A stretch of 64,000 nt of DNA from the NCBI GenBank assembly GCA_903934295.1, contig CAIZNI010000011.1, positions 33,056 to 97,055 on the forward strand, in the 5' to 3' direction. Both the position numbers and the translations under genes were made by a program. This DNA comes from an uncultured beta proteobacterium (GTDB taxonomy: Bacteria; Pseudomonadota; Gammaproteobacteria; Burkholderiales; Burkholderiaceae_E). Positions within the stretch are counted from its first letter, which is position 1. Each line of letters opens with the position of its first letter. Positions 43,672-53,300 of the stretch are shown piece after piece. The notes beneath the pieces are model-generated. The model was not told the DNA's origin and made no database searches. It saw only the letters and a list, made by a program, of their open reading frames with translations.

Positions 43672-44787
43672 TCAGGCAGCGGCCTGGGCGTTCCAGTGGT
43701 CCACCAGCCGGTTCTTCCAGTGGGGGTTGCTGCCCAACTGCACCGCCAGCAGTTTGGCGCGCCGGTAGTAGAAGTGGCAGTCCATGTCCCAGGTGAAGCC
43801 CATGCCGCCGTGCGTCTGGATGTTTTCCTTGGACGCGAGGTAGAAGGCGTCGGTGGCCGAGACCCGCGCGCTGGCCGCGGCCAGCGGCAGCTCCTGCGCA
43901 TCGGTGGCGATCGCCCAGGCGCCGTAGTACGCGTTGGAGCGGGCCAGCTCGTTGGCCATGTAGACATCGGCCAGCTTGTGCTTGATCGCCTGGAACGAGC
44001 CGATCGGCCGACCGAAGGCAAGGCGTTCGCGGGCGTAGGCGGTGGCCATCTCGAGGCTCGCGCTGGCACCGCCCACCTGCTCGAAGGCCATCAGCACCGC
44101 GGCCCGGTCGAGCAGCTGCTCGATCGCGGCCCAGCCCTGCGCGCCGTTGCCCAGGGGCTGGGCGGGGGCCTGGTCGAACCGGATTCGCGACTGGTTGCGC
44201 GACGGGTCGATGCTTTTCAGCGGTGTGCGCTGCACGCCGGTGCCCGCAAGTTCAATCGCGTACAGGCCGGGCTGGCCCGCCTCGTCGAGCGCCACCACGA
44301 TGGCCAGATCAGCGACATCTCCGTCAGCGACCGGCCATTTCTCACCGCTCAGCCGGCCACCGCTCACCCGGGCGCGGACCGCGCTGGCACGCGGGTTGCC
44401 CGGGCCCTCGGCGAGCGCGAAGCAGCCGATCTGGCGCCCGCTCACCATCGCCGGCAGCCATTGCTGGCGCTGGCTTTCGCTGGCATGCCCCAGGATGGCC
44501 TCGGTGGCCAGATAGACCGATGACCCGAAGGGCACCGGTGCCAGCGCGCGGCCGATTTCCTCGGCCAGCACGCAAAGGCCCTCGCGGCCCAGGTCGACGC
44601 CGCCATAGGCTTCGGGAACCGCTGCCCCCAGCCACCCCAGGTCGGCGATGCCCTGCCAGAGGGCCCGATCGTGGGTGTCGCCGCCCTCGAGGATGCGGCG
44701 AACCGCGCGGGTCGAGGACTGTTCGCTCAGGAAGCGGCGGGCCTGCTCGCGCAGCTGGTTGAGTTCGTCGGAGAAATCGAAGTTCAT
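43672..44787 (-). CDS. Acyl-CoA dehydrogenase, partner subunit type
   Basis: A 371-residue protein of the acyl-CoA dehydrogenase fold: MNFDFSDELNQLREQARRFL at the start, WLGAAVPEAYGGVDLGREGL, and QTHGGMGFTWDMDCHFYYRRAK near the end. The EPxAGSD motif is replaced by AEGPGNPRASAVRARV, as in the less catalytic partner of heteromeric enzymes. It lies 13 bases after the thiolase gene. The pair (this plus 42402-43643) parallels the pair at 25513-27827. Confidence 0.88.
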   Translation of the reverse strand: MNFDFSDELNQLREQARRFLSEQSSTRAVRRILEGGDTHDRALWQGIADLGWLGAAVPEAYGGVDLGREGLCVLAEEIGRALAPVPFGSSVYLATEAILGHASESQRQQWLPAMVSGRQIGCFALAEGPGNPRASAVRARVSGGRLSGEKWPVADGDVADLAIVVALDEAGQPGLYAIELAGTGVQRTPLKSIDPSRNQSRIRFDQAPAQPLGNGAQGWAAIEQLLDRAAVLMAFEQVGGASASLEMATAYARERLAFGRPIGSFQAIKHKLADVYMANELARSNAYYGAWAIATDAQELPLAAASARVSATDAFYLASKENIQTHGGMGFTWDMDCHFYYRRAKLLAVQLGSNPHWKNRLVDHWNAQAAA

Positions 44788-44800
44788 GGCGGCGCTCCGC

Positions 44801-45946
44801 TCAGGGTTGCTGGTTGGACAGCACCAGGGTGGCGGCGGCGGTGAACATGCCGCCCACGCCCTGGACGACGCTGGTCTTCACGCCCGGCACCGGACGGAAG
44901 GCCTCGCCGCGCAGCTGGCGCACCGATTCCTGGATGGCGAACATGCCGTACATGCCGGTGTGCGTGTACAGGATGCCCCCGCCGTTGGTGTTCAGCGGCA
45001 GCTTGCCGCCCGGGCGGGTGTGACCGGCCTGGATGAAGGCGCCCGCCTCGCCACGGCCCACGAAGCCCATGTCTTCCAGGCCGTAGAGAGGGATGTGCGC
45101 GAAGGCGTCGTAGATCATCAGGTGGTCGACGTCGGCGTGGCTGATGCCGGCTTCCTGGAACGCGGCGCGGCTCGACAGCCGGAAGCCCTTGGAGGAGGTC
45201 GGGTCGTCCATCATCGAGACCATCGGGCTGTCGCAGGCCTCGCCCGAGCCCAGCAGGTAGACGGGCGAGTCGGCGCGGCGCAGGTTGCGCGCCCGCTCGG
45301 CGGTGGTGATGACCAGCGCACCGCCGCCGTCGGTCACCACACAGCACTCGAGCTTGTGGAACGGATAGGCGATGAGCGGCGAGGCCATCACGTCCTGCAC
45401 GGTGAGCAGCTTGTTGCGGCTGGCGCGCGGGTTGCCCGCCGACCAGTGGCTCTGGGCGACGACCACTTCCGCCAGCTGTTCATGGGTGGTGCCGGTGTCG
45501 TGCAGGTAGCGCATCACCGGCAGGGTGAACATGTTGGGCGGCGCGAAGGCCCCATAGGGCAGCTCGAACTGGCCGAGCATGCCGTAGGGCGGGCGGTTGC
45601 GCGGAATCGAGCCCACGCGCGAGCGCCCGGACTCGCCGTGCAGCACCAGCACGGTGGTGCACAGGCCGGCGCGGATGGCGGCGGCGGCATGGCGCACATG
45701 AACCAGGAACGAGCAGCCGCCGACCGAGGTGCCGTCGTACCAGGTGGGGGTGATCCCGAGGTAGTGGGCGACGTCGATCGGGGACTCGACCGCGCTGGTG
45801 ATGCCGTCGACATCGGCCAGGGTGAGGCCCGCGTCGGCCAGCGCGCGATGGGCGGCGTCGGCGCGCAGATCGAGTTCGGACAGGTGGGGCAGGGCGCCCA
45901 GTTCGGTTTCAGCGGCGCCGGCGATGGCGATCACGGCGGGCTTCAT
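44801..45946 (-). CDS. Thiolase family protein, SCP2-type (aldolase/thiolase subgroup)
   Basis: A 381-residue thiolase-fold protein. It has TSVGGCSFLVHVRHAAAAI where the nucleophile loop lies, and C-terminal NTNGGGILYTHTGMYGMFAIQE. The sequence resembles SCP-x/Ltp2-type thiolases and retro-aldolases that need a DUF35 partner, and such a partner gene overlaps it by ATGA. It probably performs the last carbon-carbon cleavage of the pathway run by the two acyl-CoA dehydrogenases. Thiolysis versus aldol cleavage cannot be decided by eye. Confidence 0.88.
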   Translation of the reverse strand: MKPAVIAIAGAAETELGALPHLSELDLRADAAHRALADAGLTLADVDGITSAVESPIDVAHYLGITPTWYDGTSVGGCSFLVHVRHAAAAIRAGLCTTVLVLHGESGRSRVGSIPRNRPPYGMLGQFELPYGAFAPPNMFTLPVMRYLHDTGTTHEQLAEVVVAQSHWSAGNPRASRNKLLTVQDVMASPLIAYPFHKLECCVVTDGGGALVITTAERARNLRRADSPVYLLGSGEACDSPMVSMMDDPTSSKGFRLSSRAAFQEAGISHADVDHLMIYDAFAHIPLYGLEDMGFVGRGEAGAFIQAGHTRPGGKLPLNTNGGGILYTHTGMYGMFAIQESVRQLRGEAFRPVPGVKTSVVQGVGGMFTAAATLVLSNQQP

Positions 45947-46374
45947 GCCTGGCTCCCGGCGGCCTGGAACACCGGCAGCATCATGTCGCCACGCGCCTCG
46001 AAGGCCACTTCCAGCGGCATGTCGAGCACCAGTTTGGCGGGGTCGGCGGGCACGCCGACCAGGCTCGACATCATTCGCGGACCTTCTTCCAGCTGAACCA
46101 TGGCGATCACGTAGGGCGTCTCGCCTTCCCAGCCGGGGGCCGGGAAATGATTGATCACATAGGAATAGAGCTTCGCGCGGCCGCTCGCCTTCACCCAGGG
46201 GGTGTTGGCCGATCCGCAGGACGGGCAGTGGGTGCGCGGATACAGGAAGTGGTGGTGGCAGTCGGCGCAGCGCTGCAGGCGCAGTTCGCCGGCGCGGGCG
46301 CCATCCCAGTAAGGGCGGGTGGTGGGCGTGGCCACCGGTACCGCCTTGGCGGGCGATGCTGTCTTGACGGTCAT
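45943..46374 (-). CDS. DUF35 OB-fold/zinc-ribbon acyl-CoA-binding protein
   Basis: A 143-residue protein with the rubredoxin-like zinc ribbon QRCADCHHHFLYPRTHCPSCGS (four Cys) at about residues 34-56 followed by an OB fold (YSYVINHFPAPGWEG). The start at 46374 gives MTVKTASPAKAV. It is the first gene of the operon and overlaps the thiolase gene by ATGA. DUF35 proteins bind acyl-CoA and stabilise SCP2-type thiolases, as ChsH2/Ltp2 do in steroid degraders. It is cytoplasmic. Confidence 0.92.
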   Translation of the reverse strand: MTVKTASPAKAVPVATPTTRPYWDGARAGELRLQRCADCHHHFLYPRTHCPSCGSANTPWVKASGRAKLYSYVINHFPAPGWEGETPYVIAMVQLEEGPRMMSSLVGVPADPAKLVLDMPLEVAFEARGDMMLPVFQAAGSQA

Positions 46375-46636
46375 TCGGAATCTCCTGGCGGGGATGTCGT
46401 GGAGGCCGCCGTCACCGGCCGGGCCGCGAGGGCGACGGGCCGGGGCGAGGGCAATGTGCCGATTGATGTTAGCCCAATCCCCGGCCCGCTCCGTGATCCG
46501 GGGCGCCCGCGCGGTCCGATCCTTGCCCCACTGCTGGCTGCCCGGTGTTTGCGGCCGTCCGTCCCCTGGAGGCTGGCCGGCTCGCCGCCGCGGGCGCACC
46601 GTCGCGTCTGACGCGCTGTGGGTGCTCGTGCCGCCC

Positions 46637-46678
46637 GGCGACCGGCGACGGGCGACCGGCGACCGGTGACCGGTGACA
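46637..46678 (+). repeat. Six tandem 7-bp repeats upstream of the response regulator gene
   Basis: The 42 bases are six adjacent copies of GGYGACN, drifting from GGCGACC to GGTGACC along the array. It ends 50 bases before the response-regulator start. Seven-base spacing is not a helical turn, so a set of phased binding sites is uncertain; it may be a simple-sequence expansion. Confidence 0.8.
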
Positions 46679-46703
46679 CCGCCGGCCAGCGACTGCCCGG
46701 TCA

Positions 46704-46716
46704 TTGCACGGTGCAA
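46704..46716. promoter_or_regulatory. 13-bp palindrome immediately upstream of the response regulator gene
   Basis: TTGCACGGTGCAA is a perfect inverted repeat of six-base arms around a central G, overlapping the start of the ribosome binding site AAAGGA. A protein bound here would block translation or transcription of the response regulator and cheD. Confidence 0.4.
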
Positions 46717-46728
46717 AGGAATGCCGCG

Positions 46729-47136
46729 ATGAAGACGATCCTGGTGGTGGAAGACTCGGGCAGCGCCCGCACGGTGCTGCGGCTGTCGCTGCAGCAGGCC
46801 GGCTATCGGGTGGTCGAGGCGGTCGATGGCCAGGACGCGCTCGAGCGCATCGACCTCCTGGCGCCCGACCTGGTGGTGTGCGACCTGAACATGCCGCGTC
46901 TGGACGGACTCGGATTCGTGCGAGCCCTGCGCGGTTGCCCGGCCCACCGGTTCACGCCGGTGGTGATGCTCACCGCCGAAGCCGGCGACGGCCGCCAGCT
47001 CGAGGGCCGCGCCGCCGGTGTCCGGGTGTGGATCACCAAGCCTTTCGACCCCATCGCCCTGGTCGCGGCGGTCGCCCGGATCGCGGCGCCCGCCCCTCAG
47101 TCCCACCCTGCGGTCGTTGTTCATGGCCCGAACTGA
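46729..47136 (+). CDS. Single-domain response regulator (CheY-like receiver)
   Basis: A 135-residue receiver domain. The start at 46729 has AAAGGA eight bases upstream. Acidic residues are in ILVVEDSG, the phospho-acceptor Asp in DLVVCDLNMPRLDG (about 54), Thr in VVMLTAEAG, and Lys in WITKPFDP, so all switch residues are present. No output domain exists, so it probably signals by protein contact. It overlaps cheD by 14 bases, implying coupled translation and a role in chemotaxis-like adaptation. No cognate kinase is adjacent. Confidence 0.92.
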   Translation: MKTILVVEDSGSARTVLRLSLQQAGYRVVEAVDGQDALERIDLLAPDLVVCDLNMPRLDGLGFVRALRGCPAHRFTPVVMLTAEAGDGRQLEGRAAGVRVWITKPFDPIALVAAVARIAAPAPQSHPAVVVHGPN

Positions 47137-47644
47137 ATCGACCGACATCGGCGTGCTTCAGGCGAAACCCGGACAGGTGCTCAACCTGCTGGCCGGTCAG
47201 ATCTATTTCGGTGATCAGGCCTCGCAGGTGCGCACCCTGCTGGGCTCCTGCGTGGGCATCACCCTCTGGCATCCGCAGCGCCGCGTTGGTGGTCTCTGTC
47301 ACTTCCTGCTGCCGTCGCGGGCCCGGGCGTCGACCCGCGGACGCGACGGGCGTTTCGGTGACGAAGCGCTGGCGATCATGGTCGAGGCGCTCACCCGCCT
47401 GGGCACCCGCCCGCGCGAGTACGAGGCACATCTCTACGGCGGGGCCGATGCGATACCCGACTCGGCGGGGGTCAAGCTGAACATCGGTGAGCGCAACATC
47501 GAGCAGGGTTGGGCCCTGATCGAACGCTACGGTTTCCTGCTGCGCCAGGTCGATGTCGGCGACCGGGTGCCGCGCACGGTGCAGATCAGCCTGCAGGACG
47601 GCAGTGTGGTGATGCGACGCGGCGCGATCATCGGCGGCGTCTGA
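47123..47644 (+). CDS. cheD: Chemoreceptor glutamine deamidase CheD
   Basis: A 173-residue protein. The start at 47123 lies within the response regulator gene. The catalytic Cys is in TLLGSCVGITLWHP (about residue 35) and the His in GGLCHFLLP (about 53), with Thr/Ser contacts intact; NIGERNIEQG is also typical. CheD deamidates glutamines in methyl-accepting chemoreceptors and can bind CheC. No other che genes are present here, so it and its response regulator partner form an isolated chemotaxis module. Confidence 0.93.
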   Translation: MARTESTDIGVLQAKPGQVLNLLAGQIYFGDQASQVRTLLGSCVGITLWHPQRRVGGLCHFLLPSRARASTRGRDGRFGDEALAIMVEALTRLGTRPREYEAHLYGGADAIPDSAGVKLNIGERNIEQGWALIERYGFLLRQVDVGDRVPRTVQISLQDGSVVMRRGAIIGGV

Positions 47645-47729
47645 GTCGCAACCGCCCCGGCGGCGGTTGTGCGGCGCGCCGCGGCCCGGCATCATCGGCC
47701 CCCGGTCACTCTTCGCGGGGCAATTTCCG

Positions 47730-48788
47730 ATGGACAAGGCGCGATCCCAGCAGTTCATGCAGAAGGTCGTCGGCGATGCCGGCACCGCGATGGCCGCCGC
47801 TCTGGTGCATGTCGGCACACGAACCGGCCTTTTTCGGGCGATGGCCGGCGCCGGTCCGCTGGCCGCCGGCGAATTGGCTGATCGAACCGGCATCGGTCAG
47901 CGCAACGTCGCGGAGTGGCTGGCGGCGATGGCCAGCGCCGGCTACCTCGTCTACGAGCCCGATGGCGAGCGCTTCACCCTGCCAGACGAGCACGCACTCT
48001 TTTTCACCGATCCGGCCTCCGAGTACTACCTGGGCGGCCTGTTCGACGGGCTGCCGGCGCTGATGGCGATGGCGCCCCGGCTGGCGGCTTCGTTCGAGCG
48101 CGGGGGCGGCGTGTCCTTCGCCGAGTTCGGCGCCGGCATGCCGCTGGCCCTGGAGCAGATGAATCGTCCGGTCTACGAGAACCGGCTGGTGCAGTCCTGG
48201 CTGCCCCAGCTGCCGGCGGTGGTCGAGCGCCTGAACGCCGGCGGGCGGGCCATCGATGTCGGCTGCGGCACCGGTGTCGTGCCGCTGATCCTGGCGCGGG
48301 CCTACCCGCAGGCGCACATCGAGGGCCTCGATGTCGATGCCCGCTCGATCGGGATCGCCCGCGGTTATGCGCAAGAGGCGGGCCTGCAGGACCGCGTCGG
48401 ATTCATCCAGGCGGGCGCCGATGCGCTGCGCGGCGATCCGGGCTACGACCTCATCACCACCTTCGATGTGATCCACGACCTGCCCGACCCGGGCGCGGTG
48501 CTCGCGTGCATCCGTGCCGCGCTGGCACCCGGAGGCACTTACTTGATGGTCGAGCCGGCGGTCGATGACCGGCTCGAGAACAACCTGGCCAATCCGTTCG
48601 CCCGGATGCTCTACGCGATCAGCTGCCTGCATTGTGTGCCGCAGTCGCTCGCCCAGGGCGGCCCGGGACTGGGCGCCTGCTGGGGCCCCGGCCAGGCGCG
48701 CGAACTGGCGATGGCGGCCGGTTTCGGCCGCTTCGAGCGGCTGCCGGTGCGCAGTCCGGTGATGGCGTTCTACGCGCTGAGCGCCTGA
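47730..48788 (+). CDS. Class I SAM-dependent methyltransferase with N-terminal winged-helix region
   Basis: A 352-residue protein. The start at 47730 gives MDKARSQQFMQKVVG. Residues about 25-85 resemble a winged-helix dimerisation/HTH region (LADRTGIGQRNVAEWLAAMAS). The methyltransferase domain has AIDVGCGTGVVPLILA (motif I, about residue 175), then IEGLDVDARSIGIAR and YDLITTFDVIHDLPDPG. Such N-terminal plus methyltransferase proteins modify small molecules, similar to the Rv2258c type. Substrate is unknown. It is convergent with hmgA. Confidence 0.85.
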   Translation: MDKARSQQFMQKVVGDAGTAMAAALVHVGTRTGLFRAMAGAGPLAAGELADRTGIGQRNVAEWLAAMASAGYLVYEPDGERFTLPDEHALFFTDPASEYYLGGLFDGLPALMAMAPRLAASFERGGGVSFAEFGAGMPLALEQMNRPVYENRLVQSWLPQLPAVVERLNAGGRAIDVGCGTGVVPLILARAYPQAHIEGLDVDARSIGIARGYAQEAGLQDRVGFIQAGADALRGDPGYDLITTFDVIHDLPDPGAVLACIRAALAPGGTYLMVEPAVDDRLENNLANPFARMLYAISCLHCVPQSLAQGGPGLGACWGPGQARELAMAAGFGRFERLPVRSPVMAFYALSA

Positions 48789-48804
48789 GGCCGCAGCGCT
48801 GGAT

Positions 48805-50178
48805 TCAGCGCTCCCCGTCGAAGTGCTTGCGCAGCCCCTGCCAGCCGCGGGCGTAGTCGAGCTGGCGCTGCGGCGAGTGCAGGGCGGCCGGTGTTACCCG
48901 GATCGGCAGCCGGGTCTCGAACATGAACGCCATGGTGTCGCGAATGTAGTGCGGCTGGCGGGTGTCGGCCTGGCTGGCTTTCAGGAAGGTCTCGGCATCC
49001 GGTCCGTGACCGGACAGGCAGTTGTGCAGCGACGCGCCGCCCGGAACGAAGCCTTCGGCCTTGGCGTCGTAGACCCCCTGGATCAGGCCCATGAACTCGC
49101 TGGCCACATTGCGATGGAACCAGGGCGGGCGGAAGGTGTCCTCCATCGCGAGGATGCGCGGCGGAAAGATCACGAAGTCGATCGCGCTCACGCCCGGGGT
49201 GTCCGAGGGCGAGTGCAGGACCAGGAAGATCGACGGGTCCGGGTGGTCGAAGCTGATCGAGCCCAGGACGTTGAACCGGCGCAGGTCATAGCGGCAGGGC
49301 GCGTGGTTGCCGTGCCAGGCCACCACATCCAGCGGCGAATGGCCGATCCGCGCCGCCCACAGTCGCCCCAGGAACTTGTTGACCAGTTCGAAATCGCCTT
49401 CGCGATCCTCGAAGGCCGCCCGCGGTGTCTCGAAGTCGCGGGCTGCGGCCAGTCCGTTGGCGCCGATCGGTCCGAGATCGGGCAACTGGAAGGGTGCGCC
49501 GAAGTTCTCGCACAAGTAGCCGCGCGCGTCCGCCAGGGTGCCGCCCTCGGCCACGCAGTCGGGCAGCTCGACCCGAAAGCGCAGGCCGCGCGGGATCAGG
49601 CCGATCTGCAGCGGGGCAATGTCGAGCACCCCCAGTTCGGTGAGGATCCGCAGCCGTCCGGACTGCGGCACCACCAGCAGTTCGCCGTCGCTGTTGCAGA
49701 AGAATCGGTCGCGCATCGACCGGTTGGCGCTGTAGAGATGGATCGCGCAGCCCGACTGCTGGCCCGGGTCGCCATGGCCGCCCACGGTGAACCAGCCGTC
49801 GATGAAGTCGGTCGGGGCGGCGGGCAGTGGCAGGGGGCGCCAGCGCATCGGGTCGGGCGGAGTGAGCGCGCCGCTGAAATCGGCCGTGATCAGGCGGTTG
49901 TCGATCGGCTCGAACGCGCCATGAACCGCTGCCGGGCGCAGCCGGTACAGCCAGGTGCGCCGGTTGTGGGCCCGCGGCGCGGTGAACGCGGTTCCCGAGA
50001 TCTGCTCGGCATACAGGCCGTAGGGGCAGCGCTGGGGGGAGTTGCGACCGATCGGCAGCGCGCCGGGCAGCGCCTCGGTGGCGAACTGGTTGCCGAAACC
50101 GGTTTGCCCGTTTGCGACCGGTGCGGGCTCGGCGGAGCGGCCACCATCCGGCCTGTCCGATGCGGGGGGCGGTGCCAT
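48805..50178 (-). CDS. hmgA: Homogentisate 1,2-dioxygenase
   Basis: A 457-residue non-heme iron enzyme that opens the ring of homogentisate in tyrosine and phenylalanine breakdown. The start at 50178 has AGGAGA upstream; the 1135-residue track ORF is a shadow over the kinase gene. Iron ligands are in [16 protein letters not shown] (His and Glu) and [13 protein letters not shown] (His). [16 protein letters not shown] at the N-terminus is diagnostic. The downstream fumarylacetoacetate hydrolase gene, often adjacent, is missing here. Confidence 0.95.
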   Translation of the reverse strand: MAPPPASDRPDGGRSAEPAPVANGQTGFGNQFATEALPGALPIGRNSPQRCPYGLYAEQISGTAFTAPRAHNRRTWLYRLRPAAVHGAFEPIDNRLITADFSGALTPPDPMRWRPLPLPAAPTDFIDGWFTVGGHGDPGQQSGCAIHLYSANRSMRDRFFCNSDGELLVVPQSGRLRILTELGVLDIAPLQIGLIPRGLRFRVELPDCVAEGGTLADARGYLCENFGAPFQLPDLGPIGANGLAAARDFETPRAAFEDREGDFELVNKFLGRLWAARIGHSPLDVVAWHGNHAPCRYDLRRFNVLGSISFDHPDPSIFLVLHSPSDTPGVSAIDFVIFPPRILAMEDTFRPPWFHRNVASEFMGLIQGVYDAKAEGFVPGGASLHNCLSGHGPDAETFLKASQADTRQPHYIRDTMAFMFETRLPIRVTPAALHSPQRQLDYARGWQGLRKHFDGER

Positions 50179-50391
50179 CCTGGATCTCCTGAAAGCAACA
50201 GCCGGCATCCGGCGAGCCCGGGTGCGCAGTCCGGCGATGGTAACGCCTGGCAGCGATCCGCTGAATCGGAGTCCAGGCCTGTTTGGTAGACTCGGAGCGA
50301 CGGTGGGCCGGCCCCGGACGACGGCACGCCTCCTGGGATTTCCCGTCCCTCCTTCAACGTCCTGTCCGGACAGTCGCATCGGAAATCGAAC

Positions 50392-53300
50392 TTGCTGGCG
50401 CGTTGGCGGAATTGGTTGAGAGCGGAAAAGCGGCGTCTGAATGACAGCCTGTCGCTGATCGGCAGTGACCTGCCCGAAGGCCAGACCCGCGACCTGGTGC
50501 GCGAGATGTTGGGCCTGTTCGGGCTGCTGGCGCTGGCGGCCACCCTGCTCGCCCACTGGCTCGGTTTGTCGGCCAGCCGCGAAACACTGATGCTGGGCGT
50601 GGGGATCTCGGTCTTCCTGCTGACCCTGCGCGGTTTCGCCCGACGGCTCTCGGATCAGGCGATGGGCCGAATCTTTCTGGCCGGCGTGCTGATCTGCGGC
50701 GCCCTGCTCGGCGCTGCCCTGCAGACGGTGCAGTCGGTGCATCTGCTGATCCTCGCCGTGCCGGTCGTGTTCACCACCTTTATCTATGGCCCGCGGCTGG
50801 GCCTCGCCTATCTGTCGGGTGTGGCAGCGATCGGATTCCTGGTGGCCCGCTTGGAGGTCTCGGGCCGTTCGCCGGTGCGACTCGATCCGTACGCGCAGGC
50901 CCTGCTGCTCGTCGAGCTGATGCTGCTGCTGATGCTGCTGTCGATGTTCCTGCGCCGCTATGTGGCACGGACCCATCAGGCCGCCGTCCAGATGCTGGTG
51001 CGCGAGGCGCACCGCGAGGGCCTTGCCGAGTCCCGAGCGCGTCTCGCCATCGCCCTGGAAGCGGGTCGATTCGGTGTGTGGGAATACGACTCGGCCCGGG
51101 AGACGCTGTTCTTTGATGCGCGCGGCGCCGAATTGCTCGGTCTGCCGGCCATCGAGGGGGAACTGCCGATCGCGAAGTGGCTGGACCGGGTGGTCGCTGA
51201 AGACCGCGAGATGGCCCTGGCGCGCGGCCGTGACTGGATCCGCCACCGCGGACCGCTGCAGCTGCGCTACCGGGTCACCGACGCCGGCGGCGCCCTGCGC
51301 TGGGTCAGCTGCGAGTCGGGCGGCCTGCACGATCAGCACCGCGGACGCATCATTGGCGTGCTCGCCGACGTGACCGACGACATGGCGATGCGCGGGCGCA
51401 TCGAGGACGCCCTGCGCCGCGCCGATCAGGCGGTGTCGGTCGCGAAAGCCTATTTCTTCGAGCTCGATCTGGTCACCGGGGTGCTGGTGCGCGATGCGCG
51501 AGCCCAGAGCATGCTGGGCCTGCCGCTGGAGGAATCCGGCCGCTCGGTCGAGGCGATGTTCGCGCTGGTTCCCGAGCCGGCCCGGGAGCGCGCCTGCCGC
51601 AGCGTTGCAGACGCCCTCGAGGCCGGCGCGGCGAGCTTCGATGTCGAGGTGCCGGTGGTTCATTACGATCAAAGCCCGCGCCACTTTCGCGTGCTGGGCC
51701 ACATCGAGCGCGATGCGGGCGGACAGGCCACTCGGATCTGTGGCATGAGCATGGAGGTCACCGAATCGCGGCGGGCGCGCCGCGACATGGAGCGCATCAC
51801 CAAGCGCTTCGAACTCGCGGCCGAAGCGGGCGGGCTCGGTCTTTGGGAGTTCGATCTCAAGAGCCAGATGGTCGTTCAGACCCCGATCGGCGTGCGGCTC
51901 TTCGGTCTGCCGTCCGACAAGCCGGTCCATGTCAGCTGGTATCTGGACCGCATCCATCCCGACGACCGCAGCCTGGTCGAGGACTCGTTCCGGCGCACCA
52001 TCGATGGCGGGGGCGGCTTCGAGATCGTCTACCGCGTGCGCATTCGCGAGTCGACCCGCTGGGTGCGCAGCGCCGGGCGCCTGGAGCGCAACGACCGCGG
52101 CCAGCCGCTGGCGCTCGCGGGCGTCAACTGGGACATCACCGAAGACCTGGAGGCGCGCGAGCGGCTGAGCGTGGCCAACGACCGCCTCGGTCTGGCGCTG
52201 TCGGCGGCGCACGCCTCGGTGTGGGAGTACGACGGCGCCTCCGGTCTGGTCACCTGGGACGAGCGTGCGGCCGATCTTTACGGCGTCGATCCGAATCCGG
52301 TCGGGCGCCGGCTCGATCTGATCGATCCCGATGATCGGGCCGCGATCAGCGAGCAGATCCGGCGGCTGATGAAGGAGAAATCAGGCCAGTCGTTCGTCCT
52401 GGAATACCGGGTTCGCCACCCGCAGCGCGGGATCCGCTGGCTGCGCTGCATCGGTCGCCTCGAGGTCGATTCCGTCAAGGGGGATCTGCGTTCGGTGGGT
52501 ATCGACATTGACGTCACTGCCGAGCGCACCGCCACCGAGGCCATCGAGCAGGCGCGCCAGGTTGCCGAGGCGGCCAGCCGCACCAAGAGCGCGTTTCTGG
52601 CCAACATGAGCCATGAGATCCGCACGCCGATGAACGCGATCATCGGCATGACCGGTCTGGCGCATCGGGCGGCCTCGCTGACGCAGGCCAGCTCCTATGC
52701 CGCCCAGGCGCATTCGGCCGCCCGCAGCCTGCTCACCGTCCTGAACGATGTGCTCGATTTTTCGAAGATCGAAGCCGGTCGGCTCGATGTCGAGAACATT
52801 TTCTTCTCGCTCGAGGATGTGCTGGGACCGGTGCTCGATGTCGCCGGTTTCGGGGCCTCCGAGAAGCACCTCGAACTGCTGCTCGATGTCGGCCCGGGCG
52901 TGCGTCGACGCTATGTCGGCGACCCGGCCCGCATCGGCCAGATCCTGCTGAACCTGACCAGCAACGCGCTGAAGTTCACCGAACAGGGCTTCGTTCGCAT
53001 CAACGTCCGGCACACACCCGAGGCCAGCCTGCGTTTCGAGATCGCCGATTCGGGCGCCGGCCTGTCGATACAGCAGCAGCGCGAGGTCTTCGAGCCCTTC
53101 GTGCAGGGTGACCTGAGCACCAGCCGGCGCTTCGGCGGCACCGGTCTGGGCCTGACCATCTGCCGACGGCTCGCGGGTCTCATGCATGGCGAACTCGGCG
53201 TGAGTTCCAATCCGGGTCGGGGCTCGGTCTTCTGGCTGGAGCTGCCACAGAGCGCGGCGACCGCCGCCACGGAAACCGGTATCTGGGAGGCCCTGCCGAC

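Larger units (their letters stand above)
46375..46728. other. Divergent intergenic region between DUF35 and response regulator genes
   Basis: A 354-base gene-free stretch between divergent starts. Its right half holds six heptamer repeats and a palindrome (listed separately). The left half is GC-rich with no obvious promoter. No small RNA or tRNA pattern was recognised. Confidence 0.6.

Noticed and set aside
46375-46728. Possible small RNA or CRISPR-like array in the heptamer repeats
   Set aside because: Units are seven bases with no spacers, and no cas genes are in the window.
50179-50420. tRNA-like sequence near the kinase start (GGCGGAATTGGTTGAGAG)
   Set aside because: The segment resembles a D-arm only. 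No acceptor stem, anticodon arm or GTTCGA T-loop can be assembled around it.
48805-52212. 1135-residue minus-strand ORF reaching over the histidine kinase
   Set aside because: Only its 3' part (homogentisate dioxygenase) has real motifs. The rest is a His/Gln/Arg-rich shadow of the plus-strand kinase.
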